Origin: Paenibacillus sp. Soil787
GTDB taxonomy: Bacteria; Bacillota; Bacilli; Paenibacillales; NBRC-103111
DNA length: 64,000 bases
Reading direction: 5' to 3'
Assembly (NCBI RefSeq): GCF_001429545.1
Contig: NZ_LMSP01000001.1
Location: forward strand, 312,449-376,448
Shown: piece by piece, positions 54,624 through 64,000 of the stretch
Layout of the letters: each line of letters opens with the position of its first letter
Position numbering within the stretch: the stretch's first letter is position 1
Made by a program: the position numbers and the translations under genes
Notes under the pieces: generated by a model
Database searches by the model: none
Seen by the model: only the letters and a program-made list of their open reading frames with translations
What the model was told of the DNA's origin: nothing

Positions 54624-55714
54624 AGAAATACGCGTGTAACGAAGTCACGTTCATGCAGTACATTTTTCTCATTCACGGTACGCAAGTAGGAGCGGGGATC
54701 GCTAATCTTCCTCGCTTATTGGCTGAAAAGGCAGGGACTGACGGGTGGATTTCGATAATCATAAATTGGGCTATCTCGGTTGTTGCCAGTTTACTTATCA
54801 TTCAAATCATGAAGAGGTGTCCAAACGGATCGTTGCTCGAATTGTTTCAACAGTATTTTGGCCGCCCGGCGGCAAGAGTTTTGGCTGTCATCGTTGCCGC
54901 AGGCTTCGGTTTTACAGCAATCACGATCATGGTTCGGACGATGCTTGTAATCAAATCTTGGATTTTACCGCTAACCCCCGATTACATTGTATTGACGTTA
55001 TTTGCAATCCCGACATATCTCGCGGTTCGTGGCGGAGTCCGCATATTGGGGCGCTACGCGGAACTTGTGTTTTTCCTGTTGATCGGAATGTTATTGTTTT
55101 ATTTGTTGGCTTTGAGCGAAAACCATTACTTCCTTCATCTGCTTCCCTTATTCAAAAAAGGCTGGGAGCCGGTACTGTCGGCATCCTCATCTACGATATC
55201 CTCGTTCATGGGGTTTGAAACTGCTTTCATGCTATATCCTTATTTACAAAAGAAACAAGCGGCGTCTAGTGGTATTGTGATCGCCAACACACTAACGATG
55301 ATTGTTTTTTTGTACATTACCTTGACCTGTTTTGTTTTTTTTAGTCCTGACGAAATTACACAGTATAACGAGCCTACGGTGAACCTCTTAAAGGTGTTGG
55401 AGTTTCGATTTGCAGCTCGGTTGGAGATATTGTTTCTAGCTTTTTACCTATTTATCATTTCTACGACTTGGATGCCTTATTTGTTCTGGTCTCTTTTTTG
55501 CATGAGTTGGCTTTTAGGCAAGAAGGACTACAGCAGAGCTTTGCTTGTGTTATTGTTGCTTTTTATCGCCTACACTTTTTTCTATATCCCTACTTTTAAC
55601 CAGGTTGAACATTGGCTGAAGCTTATTGGGCAATTCGGCAGGGTGTTTGGGTTCCTATTTCCACTCTGTTTATGGATATACGTATGTATTCGGGATCGTC
55701 TGAAAATGAGGTGA
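54620..55714 (+). CDS. gerAB: Spore germination receptor subunit B (GerB family)
   Basis: A 364-residue membrane protein of the APC-like spore permease family, with about ten helices. Typical segments are FLIHGTQVGAGIANLPRLLAEKAG near the start, VRGGVRILGRYAELVF and FMGFETAFMLYPYL. It overlaps gerAA through ATGA at 54620, so the two are translationally coupled. It forms the ligand-binding subunit with GerAA and GerAC. A damaged homologue lies at 18867. Confidence 0.95.
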   Translation: MKKYACNEVTFMQYIFLIHGTQVGAGIANLPRLLAEKAGTDGWISIIINWAISVVASLLIIQIMKRCPNGSLLELFQQYFGRPAARVLAVIVAAGFGFTAITIMVRTMLVIKSWILPLTPDYIVLTLFAIPTYLAVRGGVRILGRYAELVFFLLIGMLLFYLLALSENHYFLHLLPLFKKGWEPVLSASSSTISSFMGFETAFMLYPYLQKKQAASSGIVIANTLTMIVFLYITLTCFVFFSPDEITQYNEPTVNLLKVLEFRFAARLEILFLAFYLFIISTTWMPYLFWSLFCMSWLLGKKDYSRALLVLLLLFIAYTFFYIPTFNQVEHWLKLIGQFGRVFGFLFPLCLWIYVCIRDRLKMR

Positions 55715-55719
55715 ACTGC

Positions 55720-56847
55720 ATGAAACGATGCCTGTCGATGCTTTTATTACTCATTCTGGCTGTTGTCCTTTCGGGTTGTTACGACCGAATCGAAATAGAG
55801 GATGTCACTTTCGCTTTATCGTTAGGAATTGATCTGGATCAAAATAACAATCTTATTATTTATGAAACTAGTCCTGTATTTAGTAAAGAAGCAAAGAAGA
55901 AAAAAGATGAGTTCCATACAAAAGCAAATTCGATTCGACAGGCCAGAGGAAAATTGGATGCCGGAACTTTGGGATCCGTACTTGGCGGAAAAATCCAAGA
56001 AATTCTTGTTAGCAGACGTGTGCTTCAGCATAAAGACTGGTTTACTTTATTGGACCTTTTTTATCGCGACCCGAAACTGACAGTTAATGCCAGCGTCGTG
56101 GAGGTAGACGGACCCTTGGAAGACCTCTTTAAATCTAATCCTTCCGATAAACCGAGGCTTTCCCTGGCATTAACACAAATGATCGATACAGGCGATAAAA
56201 GATCAGAAACCGTAAAAACGACACTGCAAGATCTTCATCGGCAAATGCTGGACAAAGGTATTACTCCTGCTATCACCGAACTTCAGACTGGACCGGGATC
56301 TGAGTTGATGATTCATGGTACGGCTCTTTTGGATGAAGAAGGGAAGTATGTGACTTCATTAAAGCTTCAGGAAAACATACTGCTTCGAATATTGCAGAAC
56401 CAAACAAAAAACGGTGATCTATCCTTGACTGTCCCTATTCCCGGCGAAAGGAAAAGCGATTTATTCAGTCAAGGCCAATATTTAAGCTTTCGCGCTAATG
56501 ACACAAAAACCGGCATAAAGTCATCATACCGCCAGGGAAAATTCCATTTCGATATTCATGTCAAGATGAATATGGTCTTGTTAGAGCGGCTATTTCCGTA
56601 CGACATGAGAAAAGAACCAGAAAATTTGGAACGAATGGTAGAAAAACAGGTGAATATCGAGCTGGAAAACTTGCTCAAGAAATTTCAAAAGCATAAAATC
56701 GATCCCATCGGACTGGGATTATATGCACGAGCTTTTCAATACAGCTCTTATGAGAAGGTACAGGATCATTGGGGTGAAGCGTTAGCGAATGCAGACATAA
56801 ACGTATCCACTAAAATCACTTTGAAAAGCATGGGGGCTATAAAGTGA
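55720..56847 (+). CDS. gerAC: Spore germination receptor lipoprotein subunit C (Ger(x)C family)
   Basis: A 375-residue lipoprotein, signal LSMLLLLILAVVLSGC, typical of the peripheral subunit of germinant receptors. The Ger(x)C pattern includes FALSLGIDLDQNN, GGKIQEILVSRRVLQHKDWF, LYARAFQYSSYEKVQDHWGE and ADINVSTKI at the end. GAGGTGA precedes ATG 55720, two bases... the gene begins five bases after gerAB stops, so all three genes form one operon. The long in-frame upstream extension overlapping gerAB is not used because the signal peptide begins at 55720. Confidence 0.95.
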   Translation: MKRCLSMLLLLILAVVLSGCYDRIEIEDVTFALSLGIDLDQNNNLIIYETSPVFSKEAKKKKDEFHTKANSIRQARGKLDAGTLGSVLGGKIQEILVSRRVLQHKDWFTLLDLFYRDPKLTVNASVVEVDGPLEDLFKSNPSDKPRLSLALTQMIDTGDKRSETVKTTLQDLHRQMLDKGITPAITELQTGPGSELMIHGTALLDEEGKYVTSLKLQENILLRILQNQTKNGDLSLTVPIPGERKSDLFSQGQYLSFRANDTKTGIKSSYRQGKFHFDIHVKMNMVLLERLFPYDMRKEPENLERMVEKQVNIELENLLKKFQKHKIDPIGLGLYARAFQYSSYEKVQDHWGEALANADINVSTKITLKSMGAIK

Positions 56848-56956
56848 GGATTTTTGGGGCATTTGAGGACAATCTCACGATGCAGAGCGGACGGTTGAGC
56901 TTGTGGCTTATGGAGTACTTATTTCGGAAAAAGTATAACGATAAAATTAAGTTAAT

Positions 56957-56993
56957 GGGGCGACGAATGTGTACATTCGACTTGCCCCTTTTT
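56957..56993 (+). terminator. Intrinsic terminator of the gerA operon
   Basis: GGGGC and GAATGT arms pair with ACATTC and GCCCC, followed by five T residues. Confidence 0.85.
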
Positions 56994-57087
56994 GATGCCC
57001 TTTAGTTTTATAAGCTGGCGAAGGGAAACATGATCATTCGTTAAAGCCGACAAGTCACGTTTTTTTGAAATTTTTCCATGGAGAGCT

Positions 57088-58908
57088 TCATGTGGAGATA
57101 GGAAAAGTGATCTCTACGATTGTACCCTTGTTGATTTCACTTGTGATGTTGATACTGCCTTGATGATCTATAATTATTTTGTTACTAACTAGTAAACCTA
57201 ATCCTGTTCCCTTCTCTTTTGTAGTGTAAAAAGGTTCCCCAAGTCTGGGCAGCAGCTCCTGCGAAATGCCGCAGCCGTTATCAGTAAAACGAATAAGGAC
57301 GAGGTTGTCACTTAGAAGTTTTGTTTGAATACTGATTTCGCCTTTTGATGTGATGGCATCTAGGGAATTCTTCATGATGTTGATAAATACTTGTTTTAAT
57401 TGATTTTGATCACAGTTGATCGAAACAGATGTGTTTACAAGTTCTGTCATAATTTCGACATTTCTTAAATTAGCTTCGGATTCAAGCAACTTTACAACGT
57501 TTTCTATGATAGTGTGCAAAAGAACCGGTTTCACATGGAGATTTTGCGGCTTCGCCAAGACAAGCAGTTCACTCACGATAAAGTTGATTCGATCTAGTTC
57601 AGACAACATAATGTCAGTAAAAGCAGAATTCTCTGAAAGTGAGGGTTGTAAATATTGAATAAAGCCCTTTAGTGAGGTAAGTGGATTTCTTATTTCGTGG
57701 GCAATACTTGCAGCCAATTCTCCCATGACTGACAGCTTTTCTGTTCTCAGGAGAAGTTCTTCGTTTTGTTTCCTCTCCGTAATATCACGTGTAACGTTGA
57801 AAAAGTATTGAAATTCGCCATCAGTGCTGAAGAAAGGCATTCCTCTTGATTCCAAATGGATCCAGTTCCCATTCTCAAGTCTGTATCGATATACACAAAG
57901 AACGGGAGTTTTCGTTTGAAGCATGTATGAAAACCGTTCGCAGACGATAGAAGCATCGTCAAGATGGATATTTTCAAAGTAAATTGTATCGGTGCCTAAC
58001 TTTTTTACATGTGAAGGAGAACTGTACGTTACATTACCATACTTATCAATCACAGAAATGAAGTCTGCTGTATTTTCAGCAATGAACCTGTATTGTTCCT
58101 CACTCTTCCGTAAAGCTTCTTCTGATCGTTTTCGTTCTGAGATATTTCGTGAAACTACCAGATAGCTCTCTATCTCAGTGTTCACAGATAAAATAGGCAC
58201 ATAATGCGACTCCAAATACACCCACGATCCATTTTTATGTTTTAATCTGAACTCGATTTGAACATTTTTTTTATGCGTAAAGATTGATTGATGTAGATCT
58301 ACTATTGTTTTTACATCATCAGGGTGAATACAATCAAAAGTTCCCGCCTGAAGATATTCATACGGGGTGTATCCCAAATGAAGCTCTACAGAAGGAGATA
58401 CAAATATTTTTTTCATGTTCAAATCATAGGTACTTATAATGTCGTTTGTATTTTCCACTAGTATTCGGTAGTTAGCCTCACTTTCCAGCAATGCTTCTTC
58501 AGCCTTTTTGCGGTCTGAAATATCTCTGGCGATAACTGAAGTGCCAATGATATTACCTGCTGAATCTCTTATAGGGGAAGCTGTTAGGCATACATGAACA
58601 ATCGTACCATCTTTTCGTTTACGTACGGTCTCATATCCCGAAATTTTCTTTCCAGAGAATTTAATCTGATGAAATATTTCTTTCGTCTCGTTTATGTAAT
58701 TTTCAGGTACCAAGCAGTAGGGGTCATTTGTCAGATCTTGATATGTCCAGCCGTAAGTTTTTTCAAAGGCACTATTGACGAGAAGTATATTTCCCTGCAT
58801 GTCTCTATTAGAAATAGCGTCAGTCGTGGATTCGAAAAGAGACTGAAGCAGTTCATCCATGCAGATATTTTGTTTGCTTAGATTTGTTTGAAGAGTGTCT
58901 TTATCCAT
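57088..58908 (-). CDS. Cytoplasmic PAS-sensor histidine kinase, KinA/KinE-like
   Basis: A 606-residue soluble kinase with three PAS domains (about residues 18-140, 141-265, 266-385), each closed by a DISDRKKAEEAL-like linker, then HisKA with the phospho-acceptor in SIAHEIRNPLTSLKGFIQYL and a HATPase domain with N-box INIMKNSLDAI and G-box DNGCGIS plus TGLGLLVSNKI. No membrane segment is seen. The arrangement and the HEIRNPLTSLKGF motif match the sporulation kinases that feed Spo0F. No response regulator is adjacent, so it is an orphan, as sporulation kinases usually are. AAGGCAGG precedes ATG 58908. It is convergent with the gerA operon. Confidence 0.9.
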   Translation of the reverse strand: MDKDTLQTNLSKQNICMDELLQSLFESTTDAISNRDMQGNILLVNSAFEKTYGWTYQDLTNDPYCLVPENYINETKEIFHQIKFSGKKISGYETVRKRKDGTIVHVCLTASPIRDSAGNIIGTSVIARDISDRKKAEEALLESEANYRILVENTNDIISTYDLNMKKIFVSPSVELHLGYTPYEYLQAGTFDCIHPDDVKTIVDLHQSIFTHKKNVQIEFRLKHKNGSWVYLESHYVPILSVNTEIESYLVVSRNISERKRSEEALRKSEEQYRFIAENTADFISVIDKYGNVTYSSPSHVKKLGTDTIYFENIHLDDASIVCERFSYMLQTKTPVLCVYRYRLENGNWIHLESRGMPFFSTDGEFQYFFNVTRDITERKQNEELLLRTEKLSVMGELAASIAHEIRNPLTSLKGFIQYLQPSLSENSAFTDIMLSELDRINFIVSELLVLAKPQNLHVKPVLLHTIIENVVKLLESEANLRNVEIMTELVNTSVSINCDQNQLKQVFINIMKNSLDAITSKGEISIQTKLLSDNLVLIRFTDNGCGISQELLPRLGEPFYTTKEKGTGLGLLVSNKIIIDHQGSINITSEINKGTIVEITFPIST

Positions 58909-59244
58909 GGGTTATACCTGCCTTAAATACAGATTACGATTAGTATATATCTAATGTCTGTTCCAGGTACAGCCTGGGTTAGACATTTGTTTGTTTTGGG
59001 TGATTAGAAAGTAGTAAAACTGCACATTCAGGTAAATATTATGCACCCTCCCAAAGTGCTCTACTGTTTATACTATGACTAGATGTCCGTATTGTGGGAG
59101 GGGGATTCAAATGATGGAACGAAACACATAAAAAGTACAGTCTTGTTTACCGTTGAAATCCGTACAGGAAATAGGTAAATGGATTGAGACTATCTTCTAT
59201 TCAATTGAATTGGATCGATATTCTAAACCACGGAGGGAATTTGT
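58909..59244. other. Divergent intergenic region between the PAS kinase and the giant secreted protein
   Basis: No gene is convincing. A hairpin or operator, AATGTCT-GTT-CCAGG and CCTGG-GTT-AGACATT, lies at 58953-58987, and a TATACT box lies near 59069. A tiny frame at 59076-59132 reads MTRCPYCGRGIQMMERNT with a CxxC pair but has no ribosome site. Confidence 0.4.
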
Positions 59245-62200
59245 ATGAAAATTGGAAAACATATAATGCTAATCTTTTTATCGATATTGCTAGTGGCCTC
59301 GACATTTCCCGTGGTTGCTGAAGTTTCAGCAGCAGGGCAAAGGGAGCCTGTTAACGTCTCCGGAGATTTCACGAACATTGATTTTAATGTAAGCGCTACC
59401 ACTGTTACGAATGGAACATATACGCTGGATACGAAATTATTGGGAACGGTTGCAACGACAACGGGCAGCAATTTGGCGGGGCTAGTCGATGCCGGAAACG
59501 GTTCCAAGGCATTTTCTATGGAAGCGGATACAGTCGGTATCGGTTCGTATAAAGCCGGCATTAATAAAACGGATCGATTCGGCATTGAAACCCGAGTGAA
59601 ATTCAATAATACAGATTCGCGCAGAAGCATCTTTGAGATGAAGAGCATAACCCCGCCGTCAGGAACTGCTGCATGGCCGACGTTGCTTGTTTTTGATGAG
59701 TATGGAAATATCAAAGATTCGAAAAATAATGTGCTCGGCACCTATGCGGCGGATCAATGGTACGACATCGTTGTAGATCTGGACTCGCCCAACCATCGGT
59801 ACAGCGTCTGGATCAACGGAGCGCTAAAGGTAGACAATCTCGATTTGGGCAATTGGGTCGGCGTGTACCAAAGCAAACTTATCCAAGGTAATAATGCAAG
59901 CAAAACCCCTAGCCGGATGATGATCGCCACCGTGAAAGCGGGTTCGATCAGCGACCCGGTGCCTCTGTCAGGGCTCTCTATTCAGCCGTTGAGCGGGGAC
60001 TTCTTCATCAATCAATCCACTCCGTTGACACTGGTTAAAACACCGTCAAATACGACAGAACAGAGCTTTAACTGGGTTTCCAGCAACGTGAATATTGTGA
60101 AAGTGGACAACCAAGGCGTAATCACTGGCATGGCTTCAGGAACGGCGACGATAACGGTTTCGTCCGTGCTAAATCCTTCCATTACCGCTTCCATCGACAT
60201 TACGGTGAAAGCGCCGCTTTCACCTGTTCTCATCAACCCATCAATCGTGAACATTGATTTTAACCAGTATAATCTCCAGGTAGCCAACACGGGTGTAATA
60301 ACGTTAGATTCGTCATTTCTTGGGACGATTACGCCAACAAAAGACGCGAGCGGTGCTCCGCAGAATAGCGCAGGGCTTGTGAGCGACGGTACTAGCGACG
60401 TGTTCTATTTAGAAGCGGTTACAAGCGGTATCGGATCGTATAAAGCCGGCATTAATAACACGAATAGAATAGCTCTCCAAACCCGGCTTAAATTCAACAA
60501 TACGGATTCAACAAGATCGATCTTCGAGATGAAGAGCACGAGCACGACTCCGCCGACAGGCTCGCCTGCTTGGTCCAGCTTGCTCTCGTTTGATAATGCT
60601 GGGAAGATCAAGGACTTCAAAGGGAATGTGTTAGGTAATTATGCAGTAAACCAATGGTATGACATCGTCATTGATCTCGATACTCCAAACCATCGATATC
60701 GTGTTTGGATCGATGGCGTTCTGAGAGTCAACAATCTGGATTTGGGCAATTGGATTGGCATCTATCAAAATAAAATTACTCAAAATACAAATGCAAGTAA
60801 AACGCCAAGCCGCACCTTGATTGCCAATTTGAAAGTCGGCGATATTGTTCCGCCGCTTCAAGATCTTATTGTTCCCGATATGACTATGGATAAAGGAAAA
60901 GCAGCTATTTTAACCTACCAGACGGTTCCGAATCCGGCCTATGTAGAAAAGATCACCTGGACATCCTCCAATCCCGGAGTCGCAAAAGTAATAGGAAACG
61001 GATTGCTGGCACTCAATACAGGAACGGCAACCATTACCGCGACCGAATCTTACAGCGGGATTAGCAAGTCTTTTCAGGTTACTGTCCAAGAACCTGTTCA
61101 CCAATGGAACGCGCATTCCATTAGCGCCGATGATCTGAAATCCGTTCTATGGGTAGGCTATAGACCCGAAGTCGATTACAGCTTCGACCAAATCATGACC
61201 ACATGGCCAGAACTTCAAACGTATCTGAACATGGATGAGAGTACGTTTATCCAGACCGTATCCCAGGATTCGGCAAAACTAATTTTTCCAAATACGCGAT
61301 CCAAGTTTGAAAAGTACGCCAGACTTTACGCTCAGCTTTACAAACTGACGAACGATCCGAAATACGCAAGAAGATCCGCCCTCATTCTCTATTATCAGGC
61401 GCTGGATTATCCTCGCATTGTGTTGAACCACAACTACAGCGACTTTTATTCGGGGAATAACGTATTCCCCCAGGATACCGTCTATGCCTACGGCGCGTTA
61501 TTTGATTCCGATATATGGGGCCAGCTTGACCCTTCGCTTTCCGCCGCGGAGGTAAAGCAAACGATTCAAGAGTTTTGGATTAGGCCCGGTGCCTACGAGA
61601 CTTACAGAGAAATGAACAGCATGCGACTCGACAATATAACGCCTTATGGTACACGATCCGGTGCTGTCACGGCTCTGCTTCTTAATGATCCGGATATGAT
61701 TCATCAGGCCGTAAATTTCCTTGATCGGCTTTGGGACGGCAGCAGTCATCTTTCGGACGGTATGTGGTATGAAGAAACCTCCCATTATGGAGACCAGGTA
61801 GCCAATAATACGGTGACCACCATCAATGTGATCAAGGACTGGACCGATCCCGCTGACTATCAGGACACCGCATTCGGAATTCACCTGAATCAATCCGATT
61901 TAACTCCAAGGTGGCCATTGTTGCAGCAATCGCTTGGCTTTGCCACAAACCAACTGATTTATCCGGATGGCACTGCAGTGCCGATAAACGATTCCGACCC
62001 TAAGCTGGGGAGCCCTCAGCCGCTGCCTCTGGTCAGCAAGGGATTGAAAAACATTGAGTTGCCGGGCTTGGGATATTACGGATTATTCCAGGGCGACACG
62101 ACAGAGGCAACCCGCGCCGGATTACTGTTCCAGCATACGAACCGGGGCTTTGCCGGCGGCCATACACATACTAACTGGTTATCCCTTGACCTGTGGGGTG

Positions 62201-64000
62201 GGGGAGTTGAGCTATTGCCTTATACAGGCTACGTACACACCGGCGGGTATCCAGACGGCAGCGGCGCCAACCTGCGCTTCCCATCGTTCAGGCCGCACTG
62301 GATGAGCATGCCGTGGGTATGGAGACAAGACGGAGCGAATGAGGTAGCGAGCGATGATTGGACTGAGCCCGCACTATTGGCATACGACTCTGGAGATGCG
62401 AACGGCAAGAAGGTGCAGCTGGTGGAAGGATCCGACCCGGGAGTAGCAGGCAAAGGCGCGACAATGAACCGCAGAATGATGATGATGGTCAATCTGGACG
62501 GCAACCGCAATTATACGTTTGACTTGACCCGCATGCAGGGCGGTCAGGCGCATGAAATTTACCAACGGGGATCAGAGCTGGAAGACATGAATGTCCAGAT
62601 GAATGGTATCCAATTGACAGATACGGGAAAACCGGATTTGAAGACCTATTTGACTAGCATCAATAGCACACAAGGCTTGTCTGTCGACAGAGATCTTCTG
62701 AAGAACCCACAGGCAGGGGTAGGAATTAATAACAGCTTCGACTTTACATGGACGGGGCAACAAACGAGAGCGGCCGTGCACACCTTCATGAATGGGGTAA
62801 ACGGTTCGGACGTATTTTTGACGAAGATGCCAACGGCTAGAAGAATTAATACGAAAGCGGATGAAGCGAATTATTTGACGCCTAATCTTATCAGAAGACA
62901 CATTGTGTCCGACACCAACCAAATTACGCAATTCGGCGCCGTTCATGAAGCGATCGGCAATGGCGAAATGGACCTGGTGGGTAGTGTCGATTGGGTGACA
63001 CCAGACGATAAGGACCCGATGACAAGCATTGCCGTCGTGCATAGCGGCAAGTACAACGACATTATTTATGCTAGCAACGATACCAAAGAGCGCAGCTATA
63101 ACGGCATCACCTTTGCCGGAAGTGCTGCCTTGGCCCGAATCGATGCAACGACAGGCAAGCTTCTGTTTACTTATGTGAACGGACAGGGGAAAGTAGCGGA
63201 GCAGGCGCATATTTTAATCGGCAATGACACGCAGCAGTTGGATATTATTGCTGCAACGACATCATCCCTCAATACGGCTTTAGATCCGGACGGTAGGAAA
63301 AATACAATTACCGTTAAAGGCAAATTCTCGAATCCAGAGGCATTAAAAGGTCAAAGAATCCTGACAAGATTCGGCGACGGTTCGGGATACGGACTGAAGG
63401 TAGAAGACGTCACCGAACTTGCGGATTCCACTGTGCTTACAGTAGAAACCTTCAATCCTTTCCGAGTGACCGATCAAGGTGTTGAGACGATATTCTTCCC
63501 AGTGGTGTCAATTCCAGGTAAGGCTTATGTCGTGTTTAATCTTCCGAAATTTAAAAATGTGGATTCGACTGCGCCAACCATAATGGTATCAGGCTCTAAT
63601 TCTTTAACAGCTTACTTGGGTTCGACTTACACAGACGCTGGGGCGACAGCTACTGACAATGTAGATGGCGATGTAACGAGCTCGATTGTAACAACCGGAA
63701 CAGTTGATACATCCAAAGAGGGTATTTATTCAATTACGTACGGTGTCCAAGATCATGCTGGAAACACAGCAATCGCTACGAGAACTGTTCAAGTAATAAA
63801 CGTCTATAAGTTTAGTGGAATTTTACAACCGATAAACTTGGATGGTTCAAGTGTTTTCAAACAAGGAAGCACAGTCCCAGTGAAATTCCAGCTAACGGAC
63901 GCTTTAAATCAATACGTATCCAATTTAAGTGCATCAATAAAAGTCACATACTTGTCAGGGATGATATTCCTTCTCCGCACCGTTTTGCAGAGGATGTGCC
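59245..64000 (+). CDS. Giant secreted heparinase II/III-like protein with duplicated LamG/Big_2 units (3' end outside window)
   Basis: The frame is open from ATG 59245 (GGAGGG upstream) to the window edge, at least 1585 codons. A signal peptide (residues 1-30) is followed by two tandem copies of a LamG-like unit plus a Big_2 Ig unit (about residues 44-329 and 335-616; shared segments GIGSYKAGINKT, SIFEMKS, NNLDLGNW-G-YQ-K). A heparinase II/III-like region follows (about 616-1434): an alpha-helical toroid part (KYARRSALILYYQALDYPRI) and a beta part with GGHTHTNWLSLDLWGGGVEL. Then come a DUF5011-type Ig domain (APTIMVSGSNSLTAYLGSTY) and a PxKF-type domain. It probably cleaves an acidic polysaccharide outside the cell. 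Neighbours give no further hint. The last 14 codons read less like the PxKF family, so a frameshift near 63957 is possible. Confidence 0.85.
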   Translation, partial: MKIGKHIMLIFLSILLVASTFPVVAEVSAAGQREPVNVSGDFTNIDFNVSATTVTNGTYTLDTKLLGTVATTTGSNLAGLVDAGNGSKAFSMEADTVGIGSYKAGINKTDRFGIETRVKFNNTDSRRSIFEMKSITPPSGTAAWPTLLVFDEYGNIKDSKNNVLGTYAADQWYDIVVDLDSPNHRYSVWINGALKVDNLDLGNWVGVYQSKLIQGNNASKTPSRMMIATVKAGSISDPVPLSGLSIQPLSGDFFINQSTPLTLVKTPSNTTEQSFNWVSSNVNIVKVDNQGVITGMASGTATITVSSVLNPSITASIDITVKAPLSPVLINPSIVNIDFNQYNLQVANTGVITLDSSFLGTITPTKDASGAPQNSAGLVSDGTSDVFYLEAVTSGIGSYKAGINNTNRIALQTRLKFNNTDSTRSIFEMKSTSTTPPTGSPAWSSLLSFDNAGKIKDFKGNVLGNYAVNQWYDIVIDLDTPNHRYRVWIDGVLRVNNLDLGNWIGIYQNKITQNTNASKTPSRTLIANLKVGDIVPPLQDLIVPDMTMDKGKAAILTYQTVPNPAYVEKITWTSSNPGVAKVIGNGLLALNTGTATITATESYSGISKSFQVTVQEPVHQWNAHSISADDLKSVLWVGYRPEVDYSFDQIMTTWPELQTYLNMDESTFIQTVSQDSAKLIFPNTRSKFEKYARLYAQLYKLTNDPKYARRSALILYYQALDYPRIVLNHNYSDFYSGNNVFPQDTVYAYGALFDSDIWGQLDPSLSAAEVKQTIQEFWIRPGAYETYREMNSMRLDNITPYGTRSGAVTALLLNDPDMIHQAVNFLDRLWDGSSHLSDGMWYEETSHYGDQVANNTVTTINVIKDWTDPADYQDTAFGIHLNQSDLTPRWPLLQQSLGFATNQLIYPDGTAVPINDSDPKLGSPQPLPLVSKGLKNIELPGLGYYGLFQGDTTEATRAGLLFQHTNRGFAGGHTHTNWLSLDLWGGGVELLPYTGYVHTGGYPDGSGANLRFPSFRPHWMSMPWVWRQDGANEVASDDWTEPALLAYDSGDANGKKVQLVEGSDPGVAGKGATMNRRMMMMVNLDGNRNYTFDLTRMQGGQAHEIYQRGSELEDMNVQMNGIQLTDTGKPDLKTYLTSINSTQGLSVDRDLLKNPQAGVGINNSFDFTWTGQQTRAAVHTFMNGVNGSDVFLTKMPTARRINTKADEANYLTPNLIRRHIVSDTNQITQFGAVHEAIGNGEMDLVGSVDWVTPDDKDPMTSIAVVHSGKYNDIIYASNDTKERSYNGITFAGSAALARIDATTGKLLFTYVNGQGKVAEQAHILIGNDTQQLDIIAATTSSLNTALDPDGRKNTITVKGKFSNPEALKGQRILTRFGDGSGYGLKVEDVTELADSTVLTVETFNPFRVTDQGVETIFFPVVSIPGKAYVVFNLPKFKNVDSTAPTIMVSGSNSLTAYLGSTYTDAGATATDNVDGDVTSSIVTTGTVDTSKEGIYSITYGVQDHAGNTAIATRTVQVINVYKFSGILQPINLDGSSVFKQGSTVPVKFQLTDALNQYVSNLSASIKVTYLSGMIFLLRTVLQRMC

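Noticed and set aside
59223..59741. Long minus-strand open frame inside the giant secreted gene
   Set aside because: It lies antisense to strong signal-peptide and LamG-like coding sequence and has no ribosome site or family pattern.
62572..63210. 212-codon minus-strand open frame within the heparinase-like region
   Set aside because: The plus-strand frame is clearly coding across it; the antisense translation shows no domain.

Overview
The window reads as a chromosomal segment of a spore-forming, low-to-moderate GC Firmicute, most likely Paenibacillus or a close relative. This rests on the gene set: repeated LplA/LplB/LplC-type sugar ABC transporters paired with YesM/YesN-type two-component systems, a complete gerA-type germination operon plus the wreck of a second one, a YheC/D-like spore-coat gene, a KinA/E-like PAS kinase, AGGAGG ribosome sites with frequent GTG/TTG starts, and large secreted multidomain enzymes. 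No rRNA, tRNA, CRISPR array, intact transposase or phage module was seen.

Layout. 1-6044: end of a sugar ABC permease, its lipoprotein, a cytoplasmic GH32 fructosidase, a ROK fructokinase and a Gfo/Idh/MocA oxidoreductase (oligofructoside use). 6045-8243: a decay zone with an IS-end-like sequence, a frameshifted beta-helix glycosidase fragment, a second oxidoreductase and a possible GH43 stub. 8244-17747: GH2 glycosidase, permease, permease, lipoprotein, YesN regulator, YesM kinase; a conserved 27-bp upstream site with identical spacing to a -10-like box links the oxidoreductase gene to this operon. 17799-24149: an island-like block bounded by two copies of a 76-bp hairpin repeat, holding a YheC/D-like gene, a gerAB-gerAC fusion wreck and a 1450-residue secreted YhcR-like nuclease. 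24733-33939: kinase, regulator and an Opp/Dpp-type five-gene transporter. 33963-49369: AraC regulator, GH172, L-fucose/D-arabinose isomerase, AraB-type ribulokinase, kinase/regulator with its own binding lipoprotein, a MalEFG-type transporter and a second GH172. 49638-52909: LacI regulator, cytochrome P450 and a broken esterase. 53085-58908: gerAA-gerAB-gerAC and a sporulation-type PAS kinase. 59245-end: a huge secreted heparinase-II/III-like protein cut by the window edge.

The most interesting reading is the 34-49.4 kb locus. Two GH172 enzymes bracket an isomerase (FucI) and a ribulokinase (AraB) that together would convert D-arabinose to D-ribulose 5-phosphate. Because GH172 includes exo-D-arabinofuranosidases, this could be a D-arabinan or D-arabinofuranoside utilisation system; the rival is a fructan/difructose-anhydride or L-fucose role. 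The region also carries several gene remnants (beta-helix hydrolase, GH43-like stub, gerAB/gerAC, esterase), showing active turnover of accessory genes.
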